A DNA stretch of 5,184 nucleotides from Lachnospiraceae bacterium. Its GTDB lineage: Bacteria > Bacillota_A > Clostridia > Lachnospirales > Lachnospiraceae. The stretch is from contig JAILDD010000179.1 in NCBI GenBank assembly GCA_024689605.1, positions 1 to 5,184 of the forward strand, in the 5' to 3' direction. A program made the translations under genes and the position numbers. The notes beneath the pieces were generated by a model that ran no database searches, had not been told where the DNA came from, and was given only the letters and a program-made list of their open reading frames with translations. Below, piece after piece: positions 1 through 5,184 of the stretch; the stretch's first letter is position 1, and every line of letters starts with the position of its first letter.

Positions 1-973
1 TGATTTTGAAGCACGTATCGATAATATACCCAATGATGAAATAGGCATTATCTGCAGTGGAGTAAATAACATGGCATCGCAGTTAAGCGATATGTTCGTG
101 CAGAAGGATAAGAATGAGAAGTTCTATTACAAGTTTGTGCCTGAACAGTTCAGGGAACTTCTTCATAAGGAAAGTTTTACTGACCTGGAGCTTGGGGATG
201 CGGAAAGTACGGATCTTACGGTTCTTTTCTGCGATATCAGGTCGTTTTCCCTTAATTCCGAAATGATGACAGCAAAGGAAAACTTTGAATTTGTAAATGT
301 GATCTACGGAATAGCGGGCCCTATAGTGAGAGAACACGGAGGTTTCGTAGATAAGTATATCGGTGACGCTGTCATGGCCCTTTTCCAGAATGCGGATGAT
401 GCCATAGCTGCGGGTAAGGAACTGTATAGCCGAATCGTATTGGACAAGAGTACGGCTGAGCGTTTGGGAATGTCGGCCATTAATATAGGCGTGGGCATTC
501 ATTCGGGAATGGCTCGTATCGGTATAGTGGGTGAGGATGAGAGAATGTCCGGTACTGTCATTTCAAATACGGTAAATATTTCTTCAAGGCTTGAGTCCCT
601 TACGAAACAGTATCATACGGCGATGATCATAACAAAAGATACCCTGGACCGCATGACGGATCCGGATTCATTACAGACAAGGTATCTGGGTATGGTACAG
701 GTAGCTGGTGTAAATGAAGTAAAGGCTATATATGAGGTACTGGATGCCCTGGATCCCGAGCGCCGCGAGGAAAGGATACGCACAAGGGATGATTTCAAGG
801 AAGGTGTCAGACTCTTCCACCTGAAAGAACCGGAGAAGTCCATAGAGTACTTTAAGCGGGTAAGGGAGTCTTCCAAAAACGATCCTGTGGTAGATATCTA
901 TATAGAGTATATAGAGGAATTCATAGAAAGCGGGCATAAGGAGAATTATGTCTTCAGATTCAGCAAAAAATAA
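1..973 (+). CDS. HAMP-linked class III adenylate cyclase (5' end missing)
   Basis: This enzyme probably converts ATP to cAMP at the inner face of the membrane. The reading frame is open from base 2, and its first codons read like the second half of a HAMP domain (RID..PNDEIG...GVNNMASQL). The true start, and probably a sensor with membrane helices, therefore lie upstream. Counting from the Met at 71, the cyclase domain covers about residues 45-225. Metal-binding Asp55 lies in LFCDIRSFS and Asp99 in DKYIGDAVMALF. Lys95 and Thr162 sit at the adenine-selecting positions (the Lys/Thr pair seen in cyanobacterial CyaB1-type enzymes). Asn169 and Arg173 (NTVNISSRLE) are the transition-state residues. 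Residues 240-290 form a helical, TPR-like tail. The C-terminus overlaps the next gene by 26 bases. The family is very likely. Adenylate rather than guanylate specificity rests on the Lys/Thr pair. Confidence 0.93.
   Translation, partial: DFEARIDNIPNDEIGIICSGVNNMASQLSDMFVQKDKNEKFYYKFVPEQFRELLHKESFTDLELGDAESTDLTVLFCDIRSFSLNSEMMTAKENFEFVNVIYGIAGPIVREHGGFVDKYIGDAVMALFQNADDAIAAGKELYSRIVLDKSTAERLGMSAINIGVGIHSGMARIGIVGEDERMSGTVISNTVNISSRLESLTKQYHTAMIITKDTLDRMTDPDSLQTRYLGMVQVAGVNEVKAIYEVLDALDPERREERIRTRDDFKEGVRLFHLKEPEKSIEYFKRVRESSKNDPVVDIYIEYIEEFIESGHKENYVFRFSKK
938..943 (+). promoter_or_regulatory. Ribosome binding site fixing the start at 948
   Basis: AAGGAG lies four bases before the ATG at 948, inside the last codons of the cyclase gene. 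It supports that ATG as the true start of the overlapping downstream gene and fits translational coupling. Confidence 0.7.
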
Positions 974-1490
974 AGCTTTCAATAAGGCACTTGATAATTT
1001 TACATTTGATATGGCGGGGCGCGGTGCGGTCCGTCATCTTTTTAATCTGGGCATGTCCGCGGCGGAGATCCATGATGAACTGCTTTATCCTGTGCCGGCA
1101 GAAAAGATAAGGGAAGAGATATGGGCTTATCTTCTGGAAAACGGCGTGATACTTTTAGATGAGCCGGATGAAGATCACAAAACTGTTCGGTATGAATTTG
1201 TTAAGGAAACAAATGAGTATGGAAGGGTGAGCTTCAGAAGGGTGGAGAAGAGTATGGATGAGGGGGATGCTGTGGGTGGTAATCAGGACCGTAAGGCACC
1301 TGGTTATATCAAAGTGGAATTTGGAAAGCTGCAGTATAAGGATCCGGAAGAATTTGAAAGAAAACTGATGAAGCTGGACCGTTGTGACAGGGATTATGTA
1401 ACAGACCTGCCTTGGCCGCTGCAGCCGGTATGGCACAGGCAGGATGAACGAATAGAGAGAATAATGAAGGTGTTTGCAGATCCTTATTAG
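948..1490 (+). CDS. Conserved-looking hypothetical protein coupled to the cyclase gene
   Basis: I do not recognise this 180-residue protein. It has no signal peptide and no membrane segment, so it should be cytoplasmic. Residues 28-70 (from AVRHLFNLGMS through IWAYLLENGVILL) alternate helices and a turn, with a GMSAAEI segment, in a way that resembles a helix-turn-helix or winged-helix fold. This is weak and rests on reading by eye. Residues 71-115 are charged and probably flexible. The C-terminal part, from GYIKVEFGKL, contains YVTDLPWPLQPVWH and ends in a helix. The start is fixed by AAGGAG four bases upstream. The gene begins 26 bases before the cyclase stop, so the two are almost certainly co-transcribed. 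A role alongside cAMP signalling is an inference from position only. No terminator with a T-tract follows it. Confidence 0.85.
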   Translation: MSSDSAKNKAFNKALDNFTFDMAGRGAVRHLFNLGMSAAEIHDELLYPVPAEKIREEIWAYLLENGVILLDEPDEDHKTVRYEFVKETNEYGRVSFRRVEKSMDEGDAVGGNQDRKAPGYIKVEFGKLQYKDPEEFERKLMKLDRCDRDYVTDLPWPLQPVWHRQDERIERIMKVFADPY

Positions 1491-1491
1491 T

Positions 1492-1509
1492 GCAGCGATT
1501 CGCGGCTGC
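1492..1509 (+). repeat. Short hairpin after the cyclase operon
   Basis: GCAGC (1492-1496) can pair with GCTGC (1505-1509) around an eight-base loop, two bases after the stop of the preceding gene. No run of T follows, so it is not a convincing intrinsic terminator. It may mark the 3' end of that transcript or be chance. Confidence 0.25.
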
Positions 1510-1531
1510 CGTAATGAAGCAGTAGCTAACC

Positions 1532-1561
1532 TTGAAAAAACGAGGGCTGTTGCGTTATAAT
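1532..1561 (+). promoter_or_regulatory. Strong sigma-A-type promoter for the acyltransferase operon
   Basis: TTGAAA (1532-1537, five of six consensus bases) and a perfect TATAAT (1556-1561) are separated by 18 bases. Transcription would start near 1568 and leave a leader of about 70 bases before the ATG at 1638. There is no TG extension before the -10 box. The site lies in the gap between two gene pairs, which makes it the natural promoter for the genes at 1638 and 2915. It has not been shown experimentally. Confidence 0.65.
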
Positions 1562-1571
1562 AAACCTCGTT
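1539..1571. repeat. Inverted repeat bracketing the -10 box (possible operator)
   Basis: AACGAGG (1539-1545) and its exact reverse complement CCTCGTT (1565-1571) flank 19 bases that contain the whole TATAAT. The left arm lies in the promoter spacer and the right arm over the expected start of transcription, with 26 bases between arm centres. A dimeric repressor bound here would block RNA polymerase. The left arm lies upstream of the predicted start, so the repeat would not form a hairpin in this promoter's own RNA. No regulator gene is recognised nearby apart from the uncertain helix-turn-helix protein at 948. Confidence 0.5.
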
Positions 1572-1629
1572 GTTATGTAACTTATCGCGGCTTCCCGCAT
1601 ATAGTCTGTGGAAAGTTTTATTTGCTAAA

Positions 1630-1634
1630 AAGGA
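1630..1634 (+). promoter_or_regulatory. Ribosome binding site for the acyltransferase gene
   Basis: AAGGA ends three bases before the ATG at 1638. The spacing is short, but no better site precedes the next in-frame ATG at 1659, so 1638 is preferred. Confidence 0.55.
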
Positions 1635-1637
1635 AAA

Positions 1638-2924
1638 ATGTCACCGAAGAAGAAAAAAATGCCCGCATGGGAAAAACTTGATAATACAGCGCTGCTCTTT
1701 CCTGTCATAGCTACTGAGGGAATGAGCAATGTTTATCGTATCTCGGCTACCCTTACGGAGGAAGTGGATCCGGAGGCTCTGGTGGAGGCTCAGGAGAAGG
1801 TTCTTTCTCATTTTCTGAACTTCAGGATGAGACTCAGATCCGGAGTGTTCTGGTATTATTTCGAAGAAAATGACATGAAGTATCCCGAGGTAAAGGAAGA
1901 AAATGATTTCCCGGGATCCTATATAAACAAAAGCAAGAACAACCAGTATCTTTTCAGAGTTACTTATTACAAGAAGAGGATCAATCTTGAGGTTTTCCAT
2001 GCCCTTACCGACGGTTTCGGCGGTTTGGTATTTTTCAAGGAGCTTCTGTACCAGTACCTTCGTATAAAGTATCCTGAAATTCTTAATGTGGAAAAAGACC
2101 AGATCTCTTCAGGCATATTCCTCGACAAGGAAGACAGCTATCTGAGGAATTTCAAGCAGTCCAAGGATCATAGTGCGGCATATAAGTCAAAAAAAGCAAT
2201 TACCCTTAAGGGGGAAAAACTTCCCAAGGGAACAATGGGAGTGATCCACTGCTATCTTCCTTTCATTGAAATGAAGGCTGCAGCAAAGAAATACGGTGTC
2301 ACCCTGAACCAGTTTTTAGTGGGTACTTATGTTTATGCTATATATAAGGAGTATCTCAGGGGAGATGTGTCAAAAACTCCCATAAACTGCTGCGTGCCCG
2401 TAGACTTGCGCTCATATTACAACTCGCATACACTCAAGAATTTTTTTGTAATGATATCTGCGATATTCAGGCCGGAAAAGGAAGATTACAGCTATGAGGA
2501 AGTCTTGCATATCATTGCAGACTGTCTGAAAAGCCAGATAAATCCGGAACATCTGAATGACATACTGTCGTATAATGTTTCGAATGAAAAAAATAAATTC
2601 CTGCGGCCCATACCGCTGTTTCTGAAGAATATCGCCATACGGCATGTGTATGAAGCTACGGCTTTCGGCACTACTTCCACCCTGACGAATGTGGGGAAGG
2701 TGGAGCTTCGGGAGCCTTATGAACCCTATGTTGAGCATTTTTACGCAATGCTTTCCATGTCAAAGGGACAGAATATGAAGGGTGCCGTGGTCACATACAA
2801 AGATACCATGATACTTACATTCAGCACCATACTTGCGGATCTTTCCATACTCCGCACATTTTTCGCACGCCTTAGGGACGAGGGCGTGCATGTTGCCGTA
2901 GATACCAACGGAGTATGGGAATAG
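1638..2924 (+). CDS. Condensation-fold acyltransferase (alcohol acetyltransferase/PapA-like)
   Basis: This 428-residue protein looks like a member of the CoA-dependent acyltransferase superfamily (non-ribosomal peptide condensation domains, PapA5, alcohol acetyltransferase). Such enzymes move an acyl group from a thioester to an alcohol or amine. The active-site motif HxxxDG is present as His121-Ala-Leu-Thr-Asp125-Gly126, after a strand reading NLEVF. Near the C-terminus, TLTNVGKVEL (Asn351-Val352-Gly353) matches the second conserved SNVG-type segment of the family. The overall length fits a single two-lobed domain without a carrier protein. The N-terminus is lysine-rich (KKKK) and has no signal peptide, so the enzyme is cytoplasmic or membrane-associated. 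A strong promoter lies about 75 bases upstream. The 3' end overlaps the ATG of the next gene by 10 bases, implying an operon. The substrate cannot be read from the sequence, and alcohol acetyltransferase is a family label only. Confidence 0.82.
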   Translation: MSPKKKKMPAWEKLDNTALLFPVIATEGMSNVYRISATLTEEVDPEALVEAQEKVLSHFLNFRMRLRSGVFWYYFEENDMKYPEVKEENDFPGSYINKSKNNQYLFRVTYYKKRINLEVFHALTDGFGGLVFFKELLYQYLRIKYPEILNVEKDQISSGIFLDKEDSYLRNFKQSKDHSAAYKSKKAITLKGEKLPKGTMGVIHCYLPFIEMKAAAKKYGVTLNQFLVGTYVYAIYKEYLRGDVSKTPINCCVPVDLRSYYNSHTLKNFFVMISAIFRPEKEDYSYEEVLHIIADCLKSQINPEHLNDILSYNVSNEKNKFLRPIPLFLKNIAIRHVYEATAFGTTSTLTNVGKVELREPYEPYVEHFYAMLSMSKGQNMKGAVVTYKDTMILTFSTILADLSILRTFFARLRDEGVHVAVDTNGVWE

Positions 2925-3718
2925 AGGTAACAGGTTTGAGCAAAAAAGAAAAAACAGAGAAAAAGTCCAATAAAAAGATAAAGGCTGCCGGCGCATTGCA
3001 GACGCAGGAGACAGTTCGTTCAGCAAAGAAATGCCCCCAGTGCGGCATAATCCTGCTTCAGGGCGGGGACACCTGTCCTTTCTGCCACTGTGTGCCGGAG
3101 GATCAGGATGAGGCAGCATCAGCACAGATAAAAAAGGATTTCGGTTCCGGCGCTCCGTATCCGGATATCATGAGGAAGCAGAGATTGGTCCGGTTTGCAT
3201 TGAGACTCATACTTTTTATCATGATAGTTATAACTGCGACATCCGTAGCTTTGAATTTCGCATTTACGCCCACAATATGGTGGTCGCTGATAGTAATGGC
3301 AGGCATGATATATGGCTACGTAATGCTTGATTACTGGATAAAGCATGACGCGGGATTTGCCAACAAGATAGGTGTGCAGATTTTCGTTTCTATCCTGTTC
3401 ATATTCCTGGCGGACTACCTGACAGGCAACAGGGGCTGGGCGTTGCAGTGGGTAATACCAAGCATAATTCTGTTCGGAGACGCGGTAGTATTTTTCCTGA
3501 TGCTCTTAAACAGAAGCAGATGGACCAGTTACCTGCTCCTTCTGATACTGATGGAACTGGCTGGTGCTGCAATACTTTTCCTTCTTTTTGCGGGCTATAT
3601 ACAGAACGGGATACTTGTCATAATCTGTATAGCGGTTACGTCAGTGTTCCTTCTTGCAACCGTAATATTCGGTGATGCCAAGATAACGACAGAACTGAAG
3701 AGAAGATTCCATGTGTAA
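2915..3718 (+). CDS. Zinc-ribbon membrane protein with about six transmembrane helices
   Basis: This is an integral membrane protein of unknown function, up to 267 residues long. A lysine/glutamate-rich tail (residues 10-23) precedes a zinc ribbon with Cys40, Cys43, Cys54 and Cys57 (CPQCG and CPFC). About six hydrophobic helices follow, near residues 94-117, 121-140, 152-170, 177-198, 206-226 and 232-253, and the protein ends in a basic tail (KRRFHV). The arrangement resembles the unnamed DUF6320-type family of anaerobic Bacillota, recalled from memory and not checked. It overlaps the acyltransferase gene by 10 bases if it starts at the ATG at 2915. A TTG at 2936 (residue 8) has a better-spaced ribosome site and would give 260 residues. 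I list the longest form. The close pairing suggests that it anchors, or works with, the acyltransferase. It could also transport a substrate. Confidence 0.85.
   Translation: MGIEVTGLSKKEKTEKKSNKKIKAAGALQTQETVRSAKKCPQCGIILLQGGDTCPFCHCVPEDQDEAASAQIKKDFGSGAPYPDIMRKQRLVRFALRLILFIMIVITATSVALNFAFTPTIWWSLIVMAGMIYGYVMLDYWIKHDAGFANKIGVQIFVSILFIFLADYLTGNRGWALQWVIPSIILFGDAVVFFLMLLNRSRWTSYLLLLILMELAGAAILFLLFAGYIQNGILVIICIAVTSVFLLATVIFGDAKITTELKRRFHV
2923..2927 (+). promoter_or_regulatory. Possible ribosome binding site for an alternative TTG start at 2936
   Basis: AGAGG lies eight bases before TTG 2936, which is in frame with the zinc-ribbon membrane protein and would give an N-terminus reading MSKKEK. 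The upstream ATG at 2915 has GGAG (2910-2913) only one base away, which is too close for normal initiation. Confidence 0.4.
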
Positions 3719-3724
3719 TAGTTA

Positions 3725-3750
3725 TATATGCTCAGAGCTTTTTGCATATA
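3725..3750 (+). repeat. AT-rich inverted repeat after the membrane protein gene
   Basis: TATATGC (3725-3731) is the exact reverse complement of GCATATA (3744-3750), with a 12-base loop that ends in five T. The stem is weak and the T-run lies inside the loop, so this is a poor intrinsic terminator. Confidence 0.3.
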
Positions 3751-3760
3751 GCATGTGGTA

Positions 3761-3810
3761 GGCAGAAGGACACTCGCATATGTGTCTGGACTGATGTGAG
3801 TGTGAGTGCC
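3761..3810 (+). repeat. Imperfect hairpin in the leader of the hydrolase gene
   Basis: ACACTCGCAT (3770-3779) pairs with ATGTGAGTGT (3794-3803) over ten positions, including one G-U pair, around a 14-base loop. GGCA (3761-3764) and TGCC (3807-3810) can extend the stem past an asymmetric internal loop. No T-run follows, so it is not a standard terminator. It could protect the upstream mRNA, act in the leader of the next gene, or be a protein-binding site on DNA. Confidence 0.4.
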
Positions 3811-3840
3811 GTTACAGCCGGAACAGAGAGTGGGAATTAT
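3811..3840 (+). promoter_or_regulatory. Weak candidate promoter for the hydrolase-TatD gene
   Basis: GTTACA (3811-3816) and AATTAT (3835-3840) each match four of six consensus bases and are 18 bases apart, just downstream of the hairpin. Transcription would start about 16 bases before the ATG at 3863. Read-through from the upstream operon is equally possible. Confidence 0.25.
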
Positions 3841-3848
3841 TTTTATTT

Positions 3849-3854
3849 AAAGGA
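3849..3854 (+). promoter_or_regulatory. Ribosome binding site fixing the start at 3863
   Basis: AAAGGA lies eight bases before the ATG at 3863. Another ATG at 3858 is closer, but its frame stops after four codons, so 3863 is the start. Confidence 0.7.
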
Positions 3855-3862
3855 ATTATGAG

Positions 3863-5184
3863 ATGCAGATAGCCGATAATGAGGCAAGCCGCTTAGGCAA
3901 GACGGCATTACAGGTAGTAAAGATGATAAACAGCATCCCGGGGGCGTCAGATCCGGATGCAAAGCTCCGCAAATACGAACGGGAACCTGCCTGGAAGTGC
4001 CCGGAGGGATTAAAGCTTACAGAACTTGATCTGGGAATGTTTAAGGCTGACCTTATGCAGAGCGGACCTACGGACGGAATAATACTGCAGCTTCACGGCG
4101 GCGGATACTATGAACCCATGCACAATCTCTACAGGGATACTGCGGCATTATATAACAAGCTGAGCGAAGGGTATGATATCCTTACACCGGATTACAGAGT
4201 GGCTACGGAAGCGCCCTTCCCTGCTGCACTGGAAGATGCGCTGTGTGCATACCGCTGGATAAGGGAGCATGGCTATTCTCCCGAGAAGATCATATTTGCC
4301 GGAGATTCGGCCGGAGGCGGACTGGTGTTAGGGCTTACACTGTATCTCAAAGATCACGATATGCCTTTGCCGGCCGGGATCATTACCATGTCTGCATGGA
4401 CGGATCTTACAGGCAGCGGTGAATCATATACGGCTAATTTCGAGACAGATCCGATATTCGGCGGAACCAAAGATTCTCTTATATACAAGAATGACTACTA
4501 CATAAATGATTCTCCGGAAAATCCGTATATTTCCCCCGTATTCGGGGATATGGCGGACTTTCCGCCGATGCTTATGCAGGTGGGGGATCAGGAGATGCTT
4601 CTGTCTGATACCCTGACTGTCGCAGAAAATGCAAAAAAAGCAGGGGTGAAGGTTAAGCTCCATGTTTATCCCGGCATGTTCCATATCTTCCAGATGGGCT
4701 TTACCCTTTATCCGGAGTGCAAGGCTGCATGGGAAGAGGTAAGGCGGTTCCTCAGGGTGATGAAGAACTTCGGAGATGAGGCGGATACTGAGTGGAGAGT
4801 TTGTCTTAATGATGCAAAAGGGAAAATGATCATGGATCGGAATATCAACCCGAGTATCAACTCGAATAAGAAGTATATCGATATAGGTCTTAACCTGTTC
4901 AGCGAGCAGTTTCGCGGGCATGAGACCGATATAGTTGAAAATGCCCATGCAAAGGGTGTCAGCTTTATCATAACGGGCTCTTCTCTTAAGAGCTCACGTT
5001 TGGCGGCTGAGTTCTGTGAAAAGTATCCTGAAAAAAAACTGTTATTTACTGCGGGTATTCATCCCCACGATGCAAAAAACTGTGAGAAAGATACCCTGAA
5101 TAAGATAAGGTCGATTCTGACGGATCATCGGAAATTTGCGGCAGCAGTGGGGGAGTGCGGTCTGGATTATGACAGGATGTTCTC
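3863..5184 (+). CDS. Alpha/beta hydrolase fused to TatD-type metal hydrolase (3' end missing)
   Basis: One frame stays open from the ATG at 3863 to the window edge, giving 440 full codons. Residues 1 to about 303 form a hormone-sensitive-lipase-type carboxylesterase. The oxyanion motif is HGGG (78-81), the family segment is DYRVATEAPFPAALEDA, and the nucleophile is Ser149 in GDSAGG. The acid is probably Glu244 or Asp249 in VGDQEMLLSD, and the catalytic His is His274 in GMFHIF. After a polar linker (about 304-337), a TatD domain begins with YIDIGLNLFSEQF (Asp340). It continues through FIITGSSL, TAGIHPHDA (His400, His402) and AAVGECGLDYDR, where Glu431 is the family metal ligand. The start resembles true E. 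coli TatD (DIGVNL), which also lacks the N-terminal HxH of other family members. The remaining TatD residues lie beyond the edge. The first half should cleave short-chain acyl esters. TatD proteins are reported as metal-dependent nucleases, but the role in this fusion is unknown. No signal peptide is visible. Confidence 0.88.
   Translation, partial: MQIADNEASRLGKTALQVVKMINSIPGASDPDAKLRKYEREPAWKCPEGLKLTELDLGMFKADLMQSGPTDGIILQLHGGGYYEPMHNLYRDTAALYNKLSEGYDILTPDYRVATEAPFPAALEDALCAYRWIREHGYSPEKIIFAGDSAGGGLVLGLTLYLKDHDMPLPAGIITMSAWTDLTGSGESYTANFETDPIFGGTKDSLIYKNDYYINDSPENPYISPVFGDMADFPPMLMQVGDQEMLLSDTLTVAENAKKAGVKVKLHVYPGMFHIFQMGFTLYPECKAAWEEVRRFLRVMKNFGDEADTEWRVCLNDAKGKMIMDRNINPSINSNKKYIDIGLNLFSEQFRGHETDIVENAHAKGVSFIITGSSLKSSRLAAEFCEKYPEKKLLFTAGIHPHDAKNCEKDTLNKIRSILTDHRKFAAAVGECGLDYDRMF
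4816..4828 (+). other. Possible internal translation start before the TatD part
   Basis: AAAAGGG (4816-4822) is followed three bases later by an in-frame ATG at 4826 (residue 322 of the fusion), in the linker. Initiation here would produce a free TatD protein with an 18-residue N-terminal extension before YIDIGLNL. The spacing is like that of the gene at 1638. It could equally be chance. Confidence 0.3.

Noticed and set aside
59..973. A self-contained soluble cyclase starting at ATG 71, with GGAG at 59-62
   Set aside because: The frame is open upstream to base 2 and encodes recognisable HAMP residues (PNDEIG), so the ATG at 71 is internal and the gene is truncated by the window edge.
2760..3125. 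Minus-strand open frame of 121 codons across the acyltransferase/membrane-protein junction
   Set aside because: It is antisense to two well-supported genes, and its cysteine-rich look comes from the reverse strand of the zinc-ribbon codons.
3448..3675. Plus-strand open frame of 75 codons inside the membrane protein gene
   Set aside because: It is out of frame with a gene whose transmembrane pattern is continuous through this stretch, and it has no convincing ribosome site or motif.
3729..3743. Intrinsic terminator at GCTCAGAGC followed by five T
   Set aside because: Only a three-pair stem with a three-base loop can form before the T-run, which is too weak to call.
4424..4971. Minus-strand open frames of 174 and 87 codons opposite the fusion gene
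   Set aside because: They lie antisense to a frame with clear esterase and TatD motifs, and their translations show no family motifs or domain pattern.
5031..5038. Run of eight A in the TatD part as a frameshift or sequencing-error site
   Set aside because: The TatD alignment continues in the same frame on both sides (EKYPEKKLLFTAGIHPHD), so there is no sign of a shift.

Overview
All five genes in this window lie on the plus strand. Codon use, moderate GC content, A-rich Shine-Dalgarno sites and the gene families point to an anaerobic Bacillota of the Lachnospiraceae type (Butyrivibrio/Roseburia-like). That placement comes from protein style and gene content, since the window holds no rRNA or marker gene.

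Left block (1-1490): the 3' part of a HAMP-linked class III adenylate cyclase enters from the left edge. It overlaps by 26 bases a 180-residue protein of unknown function that has its own good ribosome binding site. The cyclase keeps all six expected catalytic and substrate-specifying residues, so it should make cAMP. The overlap suggests that the unknown protein is translationally coupled to it.

Middle block (1491-3718): a 147-base gap holds a strong sigma-A-type promoter (TTGAAA, 18-base spacer, TATAAT). Its -10 box sits inside a perfect 7-base inverted repeat (AACGAGG / CCTCGTT), which looks like an operator. The promoter should drive two overlapping genes. The first is a condensation-fold acyltransferase of the alcohol acetyltransferase/PapA-like type with an HxxxDG motif. 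The second is a membrane protein with an N-terminal zinc ribbon and about six transmembrane helices.

Right block (3719-5184): a 144-base gap with a sizeable imperfect hairpin leads into a gene that runs off the right edge. One uninterrupted frame encodes a complete hormone-sensitive-lipase-type alpha/beta hydrolase (HGGG, GDSAGG, late His) followed by the N-terminal part of a TatD-type metal-dependent hydrolase/DNase. This fusion is the most unusual thing in the window.

As an inference only, the acyltransferase, the zinc-ribbon membrane protein and the esterase could form an acyl-transfer/deacylation module at the membrane. Nothing in the sequence shows the substrate. No tRNA, rRNA, CRISPR array, insertion sequence or attachment site was seen.
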